Below the pieces are notes generated by a model. It was given only the letters and a program-made list of their open reading frames with translations. It ran no database searches and was not told the origin of the DNA. Position numbers and translations under genes: made by a program. From Cryptomeria japonica (taxonomy: Eukaryota; Streptophyta; Pinopsida; Cupressales; Cupressaceae): a DNA stretch of 60,000 nt. The stretch spans positions 145,949,091-146,009,090 of the forward strand of contig NC_081406.1 of NCBI RefSeq assembly GCF_030272615.1, in the 5' to 3' direction. The first letter of the stretch is position 1. Each line of letters starts with the position of its first letter. Positions 1 through 11,463 of the stretch are shown piece after piece.

Positions 1-283
1 TGGTTGCATATTATTCTAGAACACCTAACACTCCTTGTTGTCCTCCATACAATCTGAGTATAATGGCCACATTGTTGATCTCTTTATAATCTCATTACAT
101 GTTATTATCACTCTTTTTGCTTGTACTAAGTGATGTATAATGATGTTATTGAAGGCTTGATACATACACGTTATCTATTATGTGCATTGTCATTAATGTA
201 TCCAACCTATTTTTGAAGACCCGTATAGTACAATGAAGTAGTTTGCTCCTAGTTTTCCAGGCAACATCCTAATCTCTTGTCTA
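1..283. other. No recognisable feature
   Basis: This is AT-rich sequence without a convincing ORF or transposon end. It lies immediately upstream of the RPA1-like remnant and may be its 5' flank, but I see no promoter element I would defend. Confidence 0.4.
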
Positions 284-553
284 ATGGACGTACTAACTAA
301 AAATGCAATCCAATTTATTGATTACAGGTCCGTGCATGTGTCTCGATGTCTCCAATTATCTGATATATCTAACTTTGGGGATGGACCCAAGCATTGCAAT
401 AATTATAGAGTTTATCTTTCCGATGGTGTACACAAACAAAAGGCATCCTTGCTGAAAAAATATAACAATGACATAGATTCTAAACGACTCATAGTTGGTT
501 CCATAATACAACTAACAAAATACATCTTCCCGAATTCACATGGCTCTTGGTGA
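284..553 (+). pseudogene. RPA1-like: RPA1 (replication protein A large subunit), N-terminal domain remnant
   Basis: RPA1 is the large subunit of the nuclear single-strand DNA-binding trimer used in replication and repair. The ATG at 284 opens an 89-codon stretch with the family's N-terminal pattern: LTKNAI at residues 4-9, a Leu-Ser-Asp-Gly segment (YRVYLSDG), then GSIIQLTKY near residue 75, where RPA1 proteins have GSIVQL. The frame closes just past a plausible 5' splice site (GTGAGT at 555). A plausible 3' splice site (TATGTAG) lies near 654, so 554-757 is probably intron plus poorly conserved linker. The downstream DNA-binding domains are frameshifted and then split by a transposon, so I call the locus a pseudogene. 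It could instead be a once-functional allele broken by insertion. Family assignment is by recognition, not by search. Confidence 0.65.
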
Positions 554-757
554 GTCAATAAGCCTACTATTATTCCAACAAAGTTCATAGAAACTTTACA
601 TTTTACACAATGTAGTGCTTATAATATTTCATTTTTGATTGTTTAGTTATGTAGGTGGATCGTTATTATGAATCTAGAAATTGTATGTACAACACATGCT
701 ATACTTGGAGAATTGATCTTTCTTTGTGTAAAAAAGGAAGACCAAATAGAATAAACT

Positions 758-1508
758 ATGCCTCCTCTATGCAATGCAAGTATAGAGCCAAGCACATCCA
801 CAAAATGTAAGGGTTTGGGGCGACAAAAAACATTGTTTGGGGTCAAGCCACCTCAAAATGTAGGCAACACATCTATGTCAATAACTCCTATTAAAAATTT
901 GAATCCTTACCAACCAAGGTGGACCATCAAGGGTTGTGTCCTAGTGAAAAAGGACATCTACCACTATAATATAGCAAAAGCAAGTGGCCACATTTTTAGC
1001 TTTGACATTGTAGACATCAAAGGTACTGAAACACGTGTTATGTGTTTCAATGAACTAGCAAAAACCTATTATGATAACATCCAAGTTGGAGTGACATACA
1101 CATTATCTGGGGGAGCAATAAAGCCAGCCAATAAAATTTACAACAAATTCAATAGTGGACTAGAAATAACCTTGGTATCTGATTCAAAGGTTACTATCTG
1201 CAATGATGACTCTTCCATACCCAAGCACAAATACATTTTCACAACTCTTGATCAAGTGGCTACAAAAAATAACAACTCAATCATTGACATCATTGGAGTT
1301 GTCATTAGTGTCTATCCGAGCTCAACAATACGTAGAAGAGATGGTAGAGAGGTTCCTAGGTGTACCATTAAGTTAGTTGACATGACTCGAACAACCATCG
1401 ATGTTACACTATGGTGTGAAATGGTAGAAAAGAAACAACTACTCTTGCTATCAAGAATGGTTGTGTATGTGAATTCAATGGAAATGTAATAGGTACAACA
1501 TTTAATAC
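758..1508 (+). pseudogene. RPA1-like: RPA1 DNA-binding domains A and B, frameshifted and cut by a transposon
   Basis: The open stretch from 758 to 1489 carries the RPA1 tandem OB folds. LNPYQPRWTIKG (near residue 47) matches the conserved start of DBD-A, followed by ETRVMCFNELA and YTLSGGAIKPANK. The DBD-B start, IIDIIGVVISV, lies near residue 175, then IRRRDGREVPR and VTLWCE. RPA1-like reading breaks at about 1420-1450: the first frame stops at 1489, while another frame continues with RPA1-like residues (EFNGNVIG) up to 1508. There the Copia element C1 starts. The same frame resumes after its far TSD at 18106. There is therefore at least one frameshift in addition to the insertion. The C-terminal DBD-C zinc domain is not in the window. 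Confidence 0.75.
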
Positions 1509-1884
1509 TATTGGCATATGATGAACCAGTATGATGATAATGTATGTTGTCATTGATGTCAATAAGTACAGGTGAACCAGTATGAAGATTGGAAGAAGTT
1601 GTTATTAATGTTCAAGTAGGAGAACTGGTATGAAGGGATGAAGTGGATTGGTGTTAGGGTTTCATTAAGTGTGACTACCAGTTGGTACTCTCAGCTCTAG
1701 AGTTTTTGGTTTGGCAATCTAGTTTATGCGATGCAACCGGTGACATTCTATGATGAGTTAGCTAAGAGATAAGGATGAGATCAAGATGCCACATCAGTTT
1801 TGTGCACGTGAAGGATTTCCTTGAGGATCTTGCGTGTGAAGATTGATTGCATTAAATGTCTACCTCAGGAATGAACATTCTTAT
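1509..1884 (+). repeat. C1 5' LTR, first part
   Basis: This aligns with the start of the 3' LTR at 15909. The terminal dinucleotide is TA instead of the TG kept in the 3' copy, a G-to-A change. Element D interrupts it, with TSD CTTAT at 1880-1884. Confidence 0.9.
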
Positions 1885-3529
1885 TGTAGCGTCGTAAATT
1901 GTACGCACTTGCTAGGGTGGTACAATTTCACACCTAGTTTAGCACCCGCCTTGGCGCATTTTGCATTCTGCATTGCATTTCTCCTTAGGCACTTAATTAA
2001 TTGAATTAATTAGGTCTAAGGTTCTATTTTATCATCTCCTACATCATAAAGTTGGGCCCTTTCATTAAAGTGTGCCCCGTTCATTTTATTCTTCCAATAC
2101 ATCATTTAATCAAAAACCCTAATTAGGTCCTATTTTGAACTTGGGGGCTTGATTTCGGGGGTCAAAACATCTCGAAATCAGCTGTAACTTCGAGATTCTC
2201 TCTAAAATCATCATATCCGACAGTCCTAAAAATTTGGTGAAAAGTTGTCGGGACCATGGCGCCCGGAGTGCAACATGGTCCCAGACATTTTTCCCAAAAT
2301 TTTAGGAGTGCGATCCAATCATAAAATAAAGCTTAACCCCAAGAAATTGGCGGGAGATTCAATCTCTAGGTCGGCCAAAAGACAGAATTAAGACCTAGGG
2401 TTTCATACATAAGAGCTCTCTTTCTTCATTTGAAAGGAGGAGATTTTTGGCTTTCAAGGACCTTCTATGTAGCGAAAGAGCAGATCTTTGAAGACTTCAA
2501 CAACATTCAACATCCTTCTATCAAGCATTTATCAATTTCATTCATCCATTTAGGGCTTGGAAGACATTGAAGAACAATAGGAGATTACCGACTGAAGATT
2601 GGCTTGTACCCCTCCCTTGAGGGTTGGGTATGATTTCATGTTGTTTTCATGTCTTTGCATAAGCTTCAATATATCCTTTATTCATGCTTTAGATCACTTT
2701 GCATCTTGATTTAGAGCATTTACATTATCATTTACAAGCAATTAGGGTTTACTTTCTAGGTTGCTCTAGTTTGCTTTCTTGCATTTTAGGACCTTGCACA
2801 CACACTAGGTCTGCACACACAATACATTTTACAATACAACTTGGCTATTCGTGGAGGTGGAAATCACCGAAGCGGGGGTTTGACTAAGGCAAAACCCTAT
2901 ATAGCCGCCCACCATACCCTTTTCAGATATAAGTGCAGGTTTTGGGACTCGGACGACGCCGCAAGTTACAGATCCGGAAGAAGCAGACGGAGACCAAACA
3001 ACACACCAAATCTCAAAGAAAAAGACCAGGACAGGGGCGTGGGGTGCCCTGGTCCTGCCAGGACAGGGGCGCTGGGCGCCCTGGTCCTTCTGACAGACAG
3101 CATTTTCAGCATTTTTGATAGCTTTTCCAAAGTGCAAAACAACAGTTTTCGGAGCAGTTTCAGGGGCAAATTCAGGACAGTGGCGCCCGCACCCCCATCC
3201 CAAACATTTTCATTCATATTTTAACACCGAGTGCGCATTTACATTCTTGTCTTGTCCTTGTGTTTACAACTTTCCATTGTTTAAGTTCAATTCTGCAATC
3301 TTGTTATTAGTTCATACTTGCACTTTGGGGTTAGGGATTGAACTTGCATCATTCTATCTATCATTTACAACAAAGGAATAGAAATCCTAATAGGTAGCCC
3401 GTGGCTCTCTCTTCCACAAAAAGAAGTAGCCAATTGTGTGATACCTCTAGGCTCTTTCGTATTCCACAAGTGTGTGGTTGAAAGTGAGATTAGGGCCTGT
3501 TTGCTTAGTGTCACTTTTTCTCCCACACA
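1885..3529 (+). repeat. Element D 5' LTR (1645 bp)
   Basis: Begins TGTAGCG and ends CACACA, with PBS immediately after. The small ORFs within it recur identically in the 3' LTR and show no protein-like character. A GC-rich minisatellite with two units lies at about 3029-3088. Confidence 0.9.
3029..3088 (+). repeat. Minisatellite in D 5' LTR, two units
   Basis: Two roughly 32-bp units start GGACAGGGGCG and continue with GGGCGCCCTGGTCC-like sequence. The 3' LTR has a third unit. Confidence 0.75.
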
Positions 3530-3551
3530 TTTTGGTGAACCCGACGTGAAC
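3530..3551 (+). other. Element D primer binding site region
   Basis: TTTGGTGAACCCGACGTG follows the 5' LTR by one base, where a tRNA primer should anneal. It differs from the TGGTATCAGAGC type used by the Copia elements here. I cannot name the tRNA with confidence. Confidence 0.6.
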
Positions 3552-3873
3552 TCCAATCTTCTCTAATTCTGATTTATGTTTTCAAATTTGAGTGTTTATG
3601 CTATTTCAAATTCAAAATTGTATTTACAAGTCTCAATTTCTTGCAAGATTCAAAAATTTAGAGGAAATTTTTGCTAAAACCCTAATTTTTCAATTCAAAG
3701 TTGAACTTGTGGATAGCTTAATTTGGATCAATAATTTTAAATCTGATTTAGGAACTCACTTGAATCATAAATTTAATTTTCTAAATCTACATTCTAAGTG
3801 CTTGCATTGGTTAAAATTAAACATCTCCTTCTATTTTGCATGTGTTATCATTTGAAAGAGGAAAATTGTTGTC

Positions 3874-6800
3874 ATGATGCATTCATTTCATAGATGTGAT
3901 AATGGGTTAGCTTCCCTTGTTTCAATTTTTCCATCTCCTAAAGAACTTCCCCCTATCTATAACATCATTTTAGTGCCTAAAAGAGTTGCTACCAATCCCT
4001 TTGAGACTCTCCCATGCTCTAAGGATGAAGACTTTAAGAGTGATCTTGACAACTCTCCTAAAATGTGCCCTTCCTATCTAGCTATCCTAGAAGAAGAGAA
4101 TGATATCATAAACACCTTTCTTAATGTTACTTCACCTTCCCTACATGATTCCTCTCTAAGTGAAAAGGTATTTATGGACATTGACTTATTTTCTCCTAAA
4201 GGTGGTCCTTCCAATGGGGGCATGTTAGTGCAACAAGAGGTTATGAACACTTCTTTCAAAGATCTCCTTCCTAAGCATGAATCTTTGGAGAAGTCTGTTC
4301 ATGTTCCTCCTAAAAAACACTCCCTTCATGAGGATCCTTTTGTGCAAGAAGATGACATGATCCCTACATTTCCTAGTGATGGTATTTCCTTTTCCAACAA
4401 AATTCCCACTAGAGATGATGAATTAATGATAAATGCTTACCCTTCTCCTAAAGTTTGTCTTACCCATAAGCATCCCTTAGAGAAAGAAGATGAAATAATA
4501 AGCAATTTCCTTAATTCTCTCTCCCCTAAAGATCATATTTTGAGGAAAGAGGATGAGTTTAACACATCTATTGATCCTCTCCCTCCTAAGGATGAGGAAT
4601 TAATAAACAATGTTATCTCCTCTCCCGAAATTGACAATACTTCAAACATTCCTTTCTACAACTTCACCATTTGGGATGAACCATTAGAAGAAGGTGTAGA
4701 TTATTCTCTACCCTGTGAGAGAACCCTAGCCAAAGGGGATGAAATCAAGATTGGAAACTCCCTTGATAGTTTCTCTCCTTCCTTGAATCTCAATTATTCT
4801 CCCTCTAAAAATAAAGCATCTCCCTCTCCTCAACTTGGTTCTACTCATAAGGAAACCCTAGTTCAAAGCAAGATGATTAACATCTCTTTCAAAGATCTCC
4901 CTCTCAAAAGTGAGACTTTAGAGAGTAATGTTGATCCTTCTCCTAGAGAGTTTATTCCCCATGTAGATCATTTGATGATAGAGGATGATATGACCTTTCC
5001 TCTTCCTACTAGAACATCAATGCCTACCCCTTGTCTCTCTCCTAAAATTGATTTAATCCGTGATGAGATTTTAGTGCAAGAGAAGACTATCAATAATTCT
5101 TCCAACACTTTTGTTCATTCCTCTAAACCATCCTCAATCAATTTGATACATGTGAATGAGACACCTAACAAACCTCTCTTCACTGTCCAAGGTGCTTGTC
5201 CTTCTCAAAATTCTCAACCTTTAAATAAGCCTATCTTAGTGGTTCAAGGTGGTTATGCTAATGATTCTTTTTGCACTCCTAAGAAACCTATTATTATTGT
5301 GCAAGGAGGTTACTCTACTAAGAGCCCTTATGAGTATGCTAAACAACTGACTAGAGAGAGTTATCATGTGGTTGCCCATACCTATAACACAAGAAACAAT
5401 ACGCAACCTAATCCTCCTCCAGTTAGCCCAACTTCACTTCCTCCTTCTCAACCAATTCTTCCGCAAGCTCCTCGTATTTCACAAGTTCTCGGTAAGGAAT
5501 ATGATCTCATAGAACAACTTAAAGCTACCCCTGCTAAGATATCCCTTTGGGATTTGATCCAAACTTCTTCCGCTCATCATGGGATGTTACAAGATGCCTT
5601 GAAAGATTTGAATGTTCCTCCACCGAATACATCTAGTAATATAGCATCTTTAGTTAACTCTGTGATGAATCCTAAAGCTCAAATTGTGTTTACCCAAGAT
5701 GAGTTGCCTACTAGTGAAATTCAACAACAATATGATCCCTTGATGATTGTGGTTATCATAAATGACACTGCTATAAGACGAACACTGGTAGATAATGGCT
5801 CTGGCCTTAATGTATGTAGCATTAATCTATTGCATAAGATGAATGTGGATACATCCCTTATTGAGCCTGACTCTCATCCCATTCGAGGCTTTGATAATGT
5901 GGCTAAGTCTTCGTTAGGTATTATCACCTTACCCATCACAGTGGGACCTGTTACTTTGCTTACTCCTATCCATGTTATGTCGGGAAATCTAACATACAAC
6001 TTATTATTAGGGAGACCTTGGATTCACAGCATGCAAGCTGTCCCCTCTACATTGCATAGACAAGTTAAATTTATTTATAACAATAAGACATATACCTTGA
6101 TAGGTGATACTAATCTTCAGGCTTGTTTGCAAACATCTACTTCCAAAGGGAGTTCTTCTAAATCTTCCTCTTCTAATGATGACTCTTTAAACAAGATACC
6201 TATGAACAAATCATTACCCTATGATAATCAAAATTCTTTGGATGAGTCTGGAGCTCCTGAAGAAGATTCTTCTCGACTTGAATCTACACATGAAAAGGCT
6301 TTTGATCCTGAGAAGGTTCTCGCAGAAGACGATTGGGGATCTCTTGATTTTAATCCCACCTTTGTAGGTGAGTATAGGGTTCCTCCTAGAGAGTTTAAAG
6401 TTAAAAAGAAGGAAGAAACTAGAGATCAATCAGTCTTACCTGAACCTATGAGCAATAATTTTGTGGCCACCTCTCAAACTTCTTCTCCTCACACCTCTAA
6501 TTATGAAGAGTTTGATTCTTTGTCTTATGAAAAACCACCCTCTCTTCCTAAAATGGCTGATCGTTATGGTCATGGTTTTTGCATTTTTGCTAAGCATGGG
6601 TATCATGGAAATGGTTGTGGTGCTCATGAACAAGGGATAAAAGTTCCTCTAGAGACTAATTTTCACAATTATGCCTTTGGACTTGGCTATAATCCCTGCA
6701 AACACACTAAAGCATCTAAAAGACCATCTCTCAATGTGAATGCTATATTTAGTAGTGATGATGATCTCACTTCAACTAAATCATCTTCTACTTCTATCAA

Positions 6801-7083
6801 CTCTCATTCCCCTCATAAGGAAATCTTGGCGATGAACAAATCTCTTTATGACTCCCCTCAAATTTCTAAATCCACTTATGAATCTTTATCTCCTATTCAT
6901 CATAAAGTCCTTTCCTCTAGGGATAAGGCTCTAATAAATTACACTCATCCCTCTTCTAATATTTCTTGTGACTTTTCTTCTTCAATTTTTGTCACTTTAT
7001 ACATGTTTTTGATCTCACTTATAGTTGAGCATTTAACATGTCATATTCAAATACCTCATTCAATCTATCATGTCTTTAAATAA
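3874..7083 (+). CDS. Element D single ORF: low-complexity N-terminus plus Gypsy-type aspartic protease
   Basis: This is an uninterrupted 1069-residue ORF. Residues 1-500 are rich in Ser, Pro, Asp and Glu, with loosely repeated blocks of the type SPK...EDE, and match no domain I know. Three repeats of the type (K)P(L/I)xxVQGxY/C lie at about residues 430-485. From about 545 the protein resembles the stretch preceding the protease of plant Tat/Ogre- and Athila-like Gypsy polyproteins (ISLWDLIQTS...). The retropepsin core follows: VDNGSGLNVC with the catalytic Asp at residue 640, and LLLGRPWIH at 710. DNGS is the usual form of the active site in those families. A G-patch-like segment (GHGFCIFAKHGYHGNGCG) lies near 900. 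No Gag capsid, zinc knuckle or polymerase is visible. The ATG at 3874 is the first of this frame, but it follows a Met-Met pair, so the exact start is uncertain. Confidence 0.75.
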   Translation: MMHSFHRCDNGLASLVSIFPSPKELPPIYNIILVPKRVATNPFETLPCSKDEDFKSDLDNSPKMCPSYLAILEEENDIINTFLNVTSPSLHDSSLSEKVFMDIDLFSPKGGPSNGGMLVQQEVMNTSFKDLLPKHESLEKSVHVPPKKHSLHEDPFVQEDDMIPTFPSDGISFSNKIPTRDDELMINAYPSPKVCLTHKHPLEKEDEIISNFLNSLSPKDHILRKEDEFNTSIDPLPPKDEELINNVISSPEIDNTSNIPFYNFTIWDEPLEEGVDYSLPCERTLAKGDEIKIGNSLDSFSPSLNLNYSPSKNKASPSPQLGSTHKETLVQSKMINISFKDLPLKSETLESNVDPSPREFIPHVDHLMIEDDMTFPLPTRTSMPTPCLSPKIDLIRDEILVQEKTINNSSNTFVHSSKPSSINLIHVNETPNKPLFTVQGACPSQNSQPLNKPILVVQGGYANDSFCTPKKPIIIVQGGYSTKSPYEYAKQLTRESYHVVAHTYNTRNNTQPNPPPVSPTSLPPSQPILPQAPRISQVLGKEYDLIEQLKATPAKISLWDLIQTSSAHHGMLQDALKDLNVPPPNTSSNIASLVNSVMNPKAQIVFTQDELPTSEIQQQYDPLMIVVIINDTAIRRTLVDNGSGLNVCSINLLHKMNVDTSLIEPDSHPIRGFDNVAKSSLGIITLPITVGPVTLLTPIHVMSGNLTYNLLLGRPWIHSMQAVPSTLHRQVKFIYNNKTYTLIGDTNLQACLQTSTSKGSSSKSSSSNDDSLNKIPMNKSLPYDNQNSLDESGAPEEDSSRLESTHEKAFDPEKVLAEDDWGSLDFNPTFVGEYRVPPREFKVKKKEETRDQSVLPEPMSNNFVATSQTSSPHTSNYEEFDSLSYEKPPSLPKMADRYGHGFCIFAKHGYHGNGCGAHEQGIKVPLETNFHNYAFGLGYNPCKHTKASKRPSLNVNAIFSSDDDLTSTKSSSTSINSHSPHKEILAMNKSLYDSPQISKSTYESLSPIHHKVLSSRDKALINYTHPSSNISCDFSSSIFVTLYMFLISLIVEHLTCHIQIPHSIYHVFK

Positions 7084-8749
7084 CATTAATGGCTGTTATG
7101 TTGCTCATCATTATGTGACATTGGTAGCTCATTTACTGGGGGCTCATTGTCATTCATGATGGTACAATTTCAAGTGCAATCATATTTTTGAAGCAACATA
7201 ATAGCCTAATTTTCTATGTTATCTCTTGTTCCTATGGGGACAAGAGTGATTTCATACATCTCTTCTTTTTATTATGTCCAAATCTCTTCCTAGAAGATTG
7301 TGTAAGTCCTCATTGAGGCAATGATCTTTCCTTATTTTTATCTAAGGATCCACTTTTTCCTATTTCGTGGATGGTGTGAAATTTATTACTTGATGTTATT
7401 CCTTGTATGCATTTGTTGTTGTTTGTTCAAGGATTCTCTCTTACAAGAGGTGTAAGTCCTTGACTACAACCTCTTTTGCACTTGGTAAACTACATCCATA
7501 ATGAATTCACTCTCCCAATTGGGTTAAAAAGAGCGTCATCCTTCATTAAGAATCACTTTCACCTCGCAAAAGAAGGAAGTATTGCATTCTTATTCTCTTC
7601 TTTGTCTTATTCTAGAAGATGTTCCTCTTTGGGATAGGTGTCTTTTGTACAAAGGTCTCTTCTCCTCTAAGGATCTCCTTTACACATACTACAAGATATC
7701 CTTTTTCAACTATCTTATCCTTGCTTAAAGAGTGCAAAAACTCCCTTGCTTGGATCTATGACATTGTTGCATTTTTTGGGGTGTCTTCTTTTGTGATGAA
7801 GGTAGGTATCCTTGTTCTACTTTGCTTATGACATAAACATTACACTTTTTGAGCAATGGGTCATTCTCAGAACCAGAGCACAGACTCTTAGAGTGAGATG
7901 TCTCCATTTTTCTTTTATGCAAGCTGATTATTCTCGGAACCAGAGCACAGACTCTTAGAGCGAGATGTCACGCTTTTGTACTATACATATATAGGTTGTA
8001 GCATACTCGGGCATAGACTCCTATGAGGTGCTTCTAACCTCACTTACACACACATGCACGAGGTTGAGTGGAACTAGCGGCATAAGGCTAGACTTTCTCA
8101 CTCTCCTCCCTTACATGGATCACCTAGACAGACTCTAGGGGCTAGTTTTCCATGTCCTTTTCCCATGGATCACCTAGACAAGATCTAGGGGTGAGAAGTC
8201 CATGTTTTCTCTCTCACTATTCTTCTCATGGATCACCAATGTGTGTATTCATGCTTTTTTCCTTTCTTTTCTTCTCTTTGCATTTTCTTTCCATTTACAT
8301 CCTTCATCTTGTGTTAGAGAACTCTCAAATCTTCACACTCTTTGTTGTGTTGGAATTGAGATTTGGTCCTCTTTCTTACCAAATGATTCTCCATTAGTTT
8401 TTGATCTCATATCAAATCTTCTTGTGAGCATTTGTCATCAGTATTCTTTAACAATTCGAAGTGGTAAACATGATACCCTGTTTCAACTCACTAAATTTAG
8501 CAAGCCGAAACAGGGGGGGGCATATAGTTACCCTCGAATTTTCATCACCTTCCTTAGTAAGCATTAGGTGATTTTGTGATCTAACGTGTGTTTTGTAGGG
8601 TGCGGTTCCTAACTGTGTACTACAGATACCGCTGGGGGCTTCATTCGACAGACTTAAGGATATATCCTTTTTCAAATAATGTTTACTTTTCTGTACTTTA
8701 GCTTGCATATGCACGTAGTGTTCATATGACCGCTAAAGTGGGGGCTAAA
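7084..8749 (+). other. Element D noncoding 3' region with short internal duplications, ending in a PPT
   Basis: I see no polymerase or integrase coding on either strand. Two imperfect direct repeats stand out. One is a roughly 40-bp unit (CCAGAGCACAGACTCTTAGA) at about 7871-7910 and 7940-7978. The other contains ATGGATCACCTAGACA and occurs at about 8115 and 8165. The 3' end is the purine-rich AAAGTGGGGGCTAAA (8735-8749), the PPT next to the 3' LTR. Confidence 0.7.
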
Positions 8750-10423
8750 TGTAGCGTCGTAAATTGTACGCACTTGCTAGGGTGGTACAATTTCACACCT
8801 AGTTTAGCACCCGCCTTGGCGCATTTTGCATTCGCATTGCATTTCTCCTTAGGCACTTAATTAATTGAATTAATTAGGTCTAAGGTTCTATTTTATCATC
8901 TCCTACATCATAAAGTTGGGCCCTTTCATTAAAGTGTGCCCCGTTCATTTTATTCTTCCAATACATCATTTAATCAAAAACCCTAATTAGGTCCTATTTT
9001 GAACTTGGGGGCTTGATTTCGGGGGTCAAAACATCTCGAAATCAGCTATAACTTCGGGATTCTCTCTAAAATCATCATATCCGACAGTCCTAAAAATTTG
9101 GTGAAAAGTTGTCGGGACCATGGCGCCCGGAGTGCAACATGGTCCCAGACATTTTTCCCGAAATTTTAGGAGCGCGATCCAATCATAAAATAAAGCTTAA
9201 CCCCAAGAAATTGGTGGGAGATTCAATCTCTAGGTCGGCCAAAAGACAGAATTAAGACCTAGGGTTTCATACATAAGAACTCTCTTTCTTCATTTGAAAG
9301 GAGGAGATTTTTGGCTTTCAAGGACCTTCTATGTAGCGAAAGAGCAGATCTTTGAAGACTTCAACAACATTCAACATCCTTCTATCAAGCATTTATCAAT
9401 TTCATTCATCCATTTAGGGCTTGGAAGACATTGAAGAACAATAGGAGATTATCGACTGAAGATTGGCTTGTACCCCTCCCTTGAGGGTTGGGTATGATTT
9501 CATGTTGTTTTCATGTCTTTGCATAAGCTTCAATATATCCTTTATTCATGCTTTAGATCACTTTGCATCTTGATTTAGAGCATTTACATTATCATTTACA
9601 AGCAATTAGGGTTTACTTTCTAGGTTGCCCTAGTTTGCTTTCTTGCATTTTAGGACCTTGCACACACACTAGGTCTGCACACACAATACATTTTACAATA
9701 CAACTTGGCTATTCGTGGAGGTGGAAATCACCGAAGCGGGGGTTTGACTAAGGCAAAACCCTATATAGCCGCCCACCATACCCTTTTTAGATATAAGTGC
9801 AGGTTTTGGGACTCGGACGACGCCGCAAGTTACAGATCCGGAAGAAGCAGACGAAGACCAAACAACACACCAAATCTCAAAGAAAAAGACCAGGACAGGG
9901 GCGTGGGGCACCCTGGTCCTGCCAGGATAGGGGCGCTGGGTGCCCTGGTCCCTGGGACAGGGGCGCTGGGCGCCCTGGTCCTCTTGACAGACAGCATTTT
10001 CAGCATTTTTGACAGCTTTTCCAGAGTGCAAAACAGTAGTTTTCGGAGCAGTTTTAGGGGCAGATTCAGGACAGTGGCGCCCGCACCCCCGTCCCAAACA
10101 TTTTCATTCATATTTTAACACCGGGTATGCATTTACATTCTTTTCTTGTCCTTGTGTTTACAGCTTTCCATTGTTTAAGTTCAATTCTGCAATCTTGTTA
10201 TTAGTTCATACTTGCACTTTGGGGTTAGGGATTGAACTTGCATCATTCTATCTATCATTTACAACAAAGGAATAGAAATCCTAATAGGTAGCCCGTGGCT
10301 CTCTCTTCCACAAAAAGAAGTAGCCAATTGTGTGATACCTCTAGGCTCTTTCGTATTCCACAAGTGTGTGGTTGAAAGTGAGATTAGGGCCTATTTGCTT
10401 AGTGTCACTTTTTCTCCCACACA
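8750..10423 (+). repeat. Element D 3' LTR (1674 bp)
   Basis: A near-identical copy of 1885-3529. It is 29 bp longer, mainly because of an extra minisatellite unit at about 9893-9984. TSD CTTAT follows at 10424-10428. Confidence 0.9.
9893..9984 (+). repeat. Minisatellite in D 3' LTR, three units
   Basis: Three units of about 30-32 bp starting GG(A)CAGGGGCG or its variant GGATAGGGGCG. The 5' LTR has two units. Confidence 0.75.
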
Positions 10424-10428
10424 CTTAT

Positions 10429-11463
10429 TATGGTATGTGAAGAGAGCGTGATGGGTTACTGAATTCCATATGCGGTGAAGAATGGATGATGCAGAATGAC
10501 TTGTGATATGTGTGAGATTGTTTTATTCTATGCAAAGTGTTTGAACAGTCAAGATTGGACCGCTTGTAATTGTAAACCTAAAATGTTTAGGGTTTAGTGT
10601 GTATGCTACCGACCTAATTAATGTCTATAAGGTCAATGATGCTTGTTATTGTTTGTTTTGGCAAATGTTGTGTTTGTATCTGAGTGATGAGATACTTGCC
10701 AGACTAGTGAGTGGAAAACTGCAGTGTGATTGCAGAGTAGAGGAATTGAAAAGGATCTATCTTAGCATGCAGTGTTGTTATCATATCAGAACTTTACTTG
10801 TTGTCTTCTAACCATGTCAATAGTAAGAAAATCCCTTTACCAAGTAGCTTTAACATGCTTATTGAAATCCTCTAACTAGGTGACTCAAGATTATTGAGTT
10901 CTTCAAATCCTCTAGCGAGGTAACCTTTAACAAGGTATATAGCCATCCCTTAATAGGGTGATCTTTAACAGGATCGGTTCCTAATAGAACCTTATTGTAA
11001 AGTCTTTAACCGAACTAGGCTCCTAACAGAGCGAGCTTCAAAAGAGTTCAAAAACAAGCTTGTGGGTATTCATCCCCATTGTGGTTTTTCCCATTTGGGT
11101 TTCCACATGCAAAATCTGTGTGTCATGAGTTGTGCATTTTTCATGTGATGATTGAGCAACCTTTGTTTAGGTGAATATGCATGCAAAGCTAATGGTTATG
11201 GTATTACTGATACAACACATGTATGATTATATTGGTGAAGTAGTTATCAAGTGTTGAATGTTATTTGAAGTATTCAGTTTTACTGGTTTAGCTATCTAAA
11301 GTATTACCGTGTTTAGCCGGTATTGCCATGGTTAAGTTCAGTGATGAAGACAATCGGTTAGCATTGTTTTAACTTGATAAATTGTAGAGAAGTTTTTGTA
11401 TGTACTAATTCACCCCCCCCCTCAGTACTGATTAGGGTATTTTTTGTTCATCATTATTCATCA
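10429..11463 (+). repeat. C1 5' LTR, second part
   Basis: This continues the LTR after the inserted element D and ends TCATCA. It contains the two shared hairpins. Hairpin 1 is at 11082-11107 (GTGG...CCAC with an inner CCCA/TGGG pair). Hairpin 2 is at 11402-11428 (GTACT...AGTAC around a C tract). Confidence 0.88.

Larger units (their letters stand above)
1885..10423 (+). mobile_element. Element D: non-autonomous Gypsy-derived LTR element with an intact protease-type ORF
   Basis: D is an 8.5-kb element inserted in the 5' LTR of C1, with perfect TSD CTTAT at 1880-1884 and 10424-10428. The LTRs (1885-3529 and 8750-10423) start TGTAGCGTCG, end CCCACACA and are nearly identical by eye, so D is a recent arrival. 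The internal region has a single 1069-codon uninterrupted ORF with a Gypsy-type retropepsin domain. No reverse transcriptase, RNase H or integrase can be found in 7084-8749. It therefore needs another element's enzymes. It resembles large retrotransposon derivatives (LARDs), but unlike most of these it keeps a long ORF. Confidence 0.88.

Noticed and set aside
2699-3381. Several ORFs of 60-130 codons on both strands in the D LTR, repeated at 9563-10275
   Set aside because: They lie wholly in the LTR, overlap each other on both strands and recur because the LTR is duplicated; none has domain-like sequence.
1885-3529. D as part of the C1 element rather than a separate insertion
   Set aside because: The uninterrupted 3' LTR of C1 reads straight across the site, and D has its own LTR pair with a CTTAT duplication.
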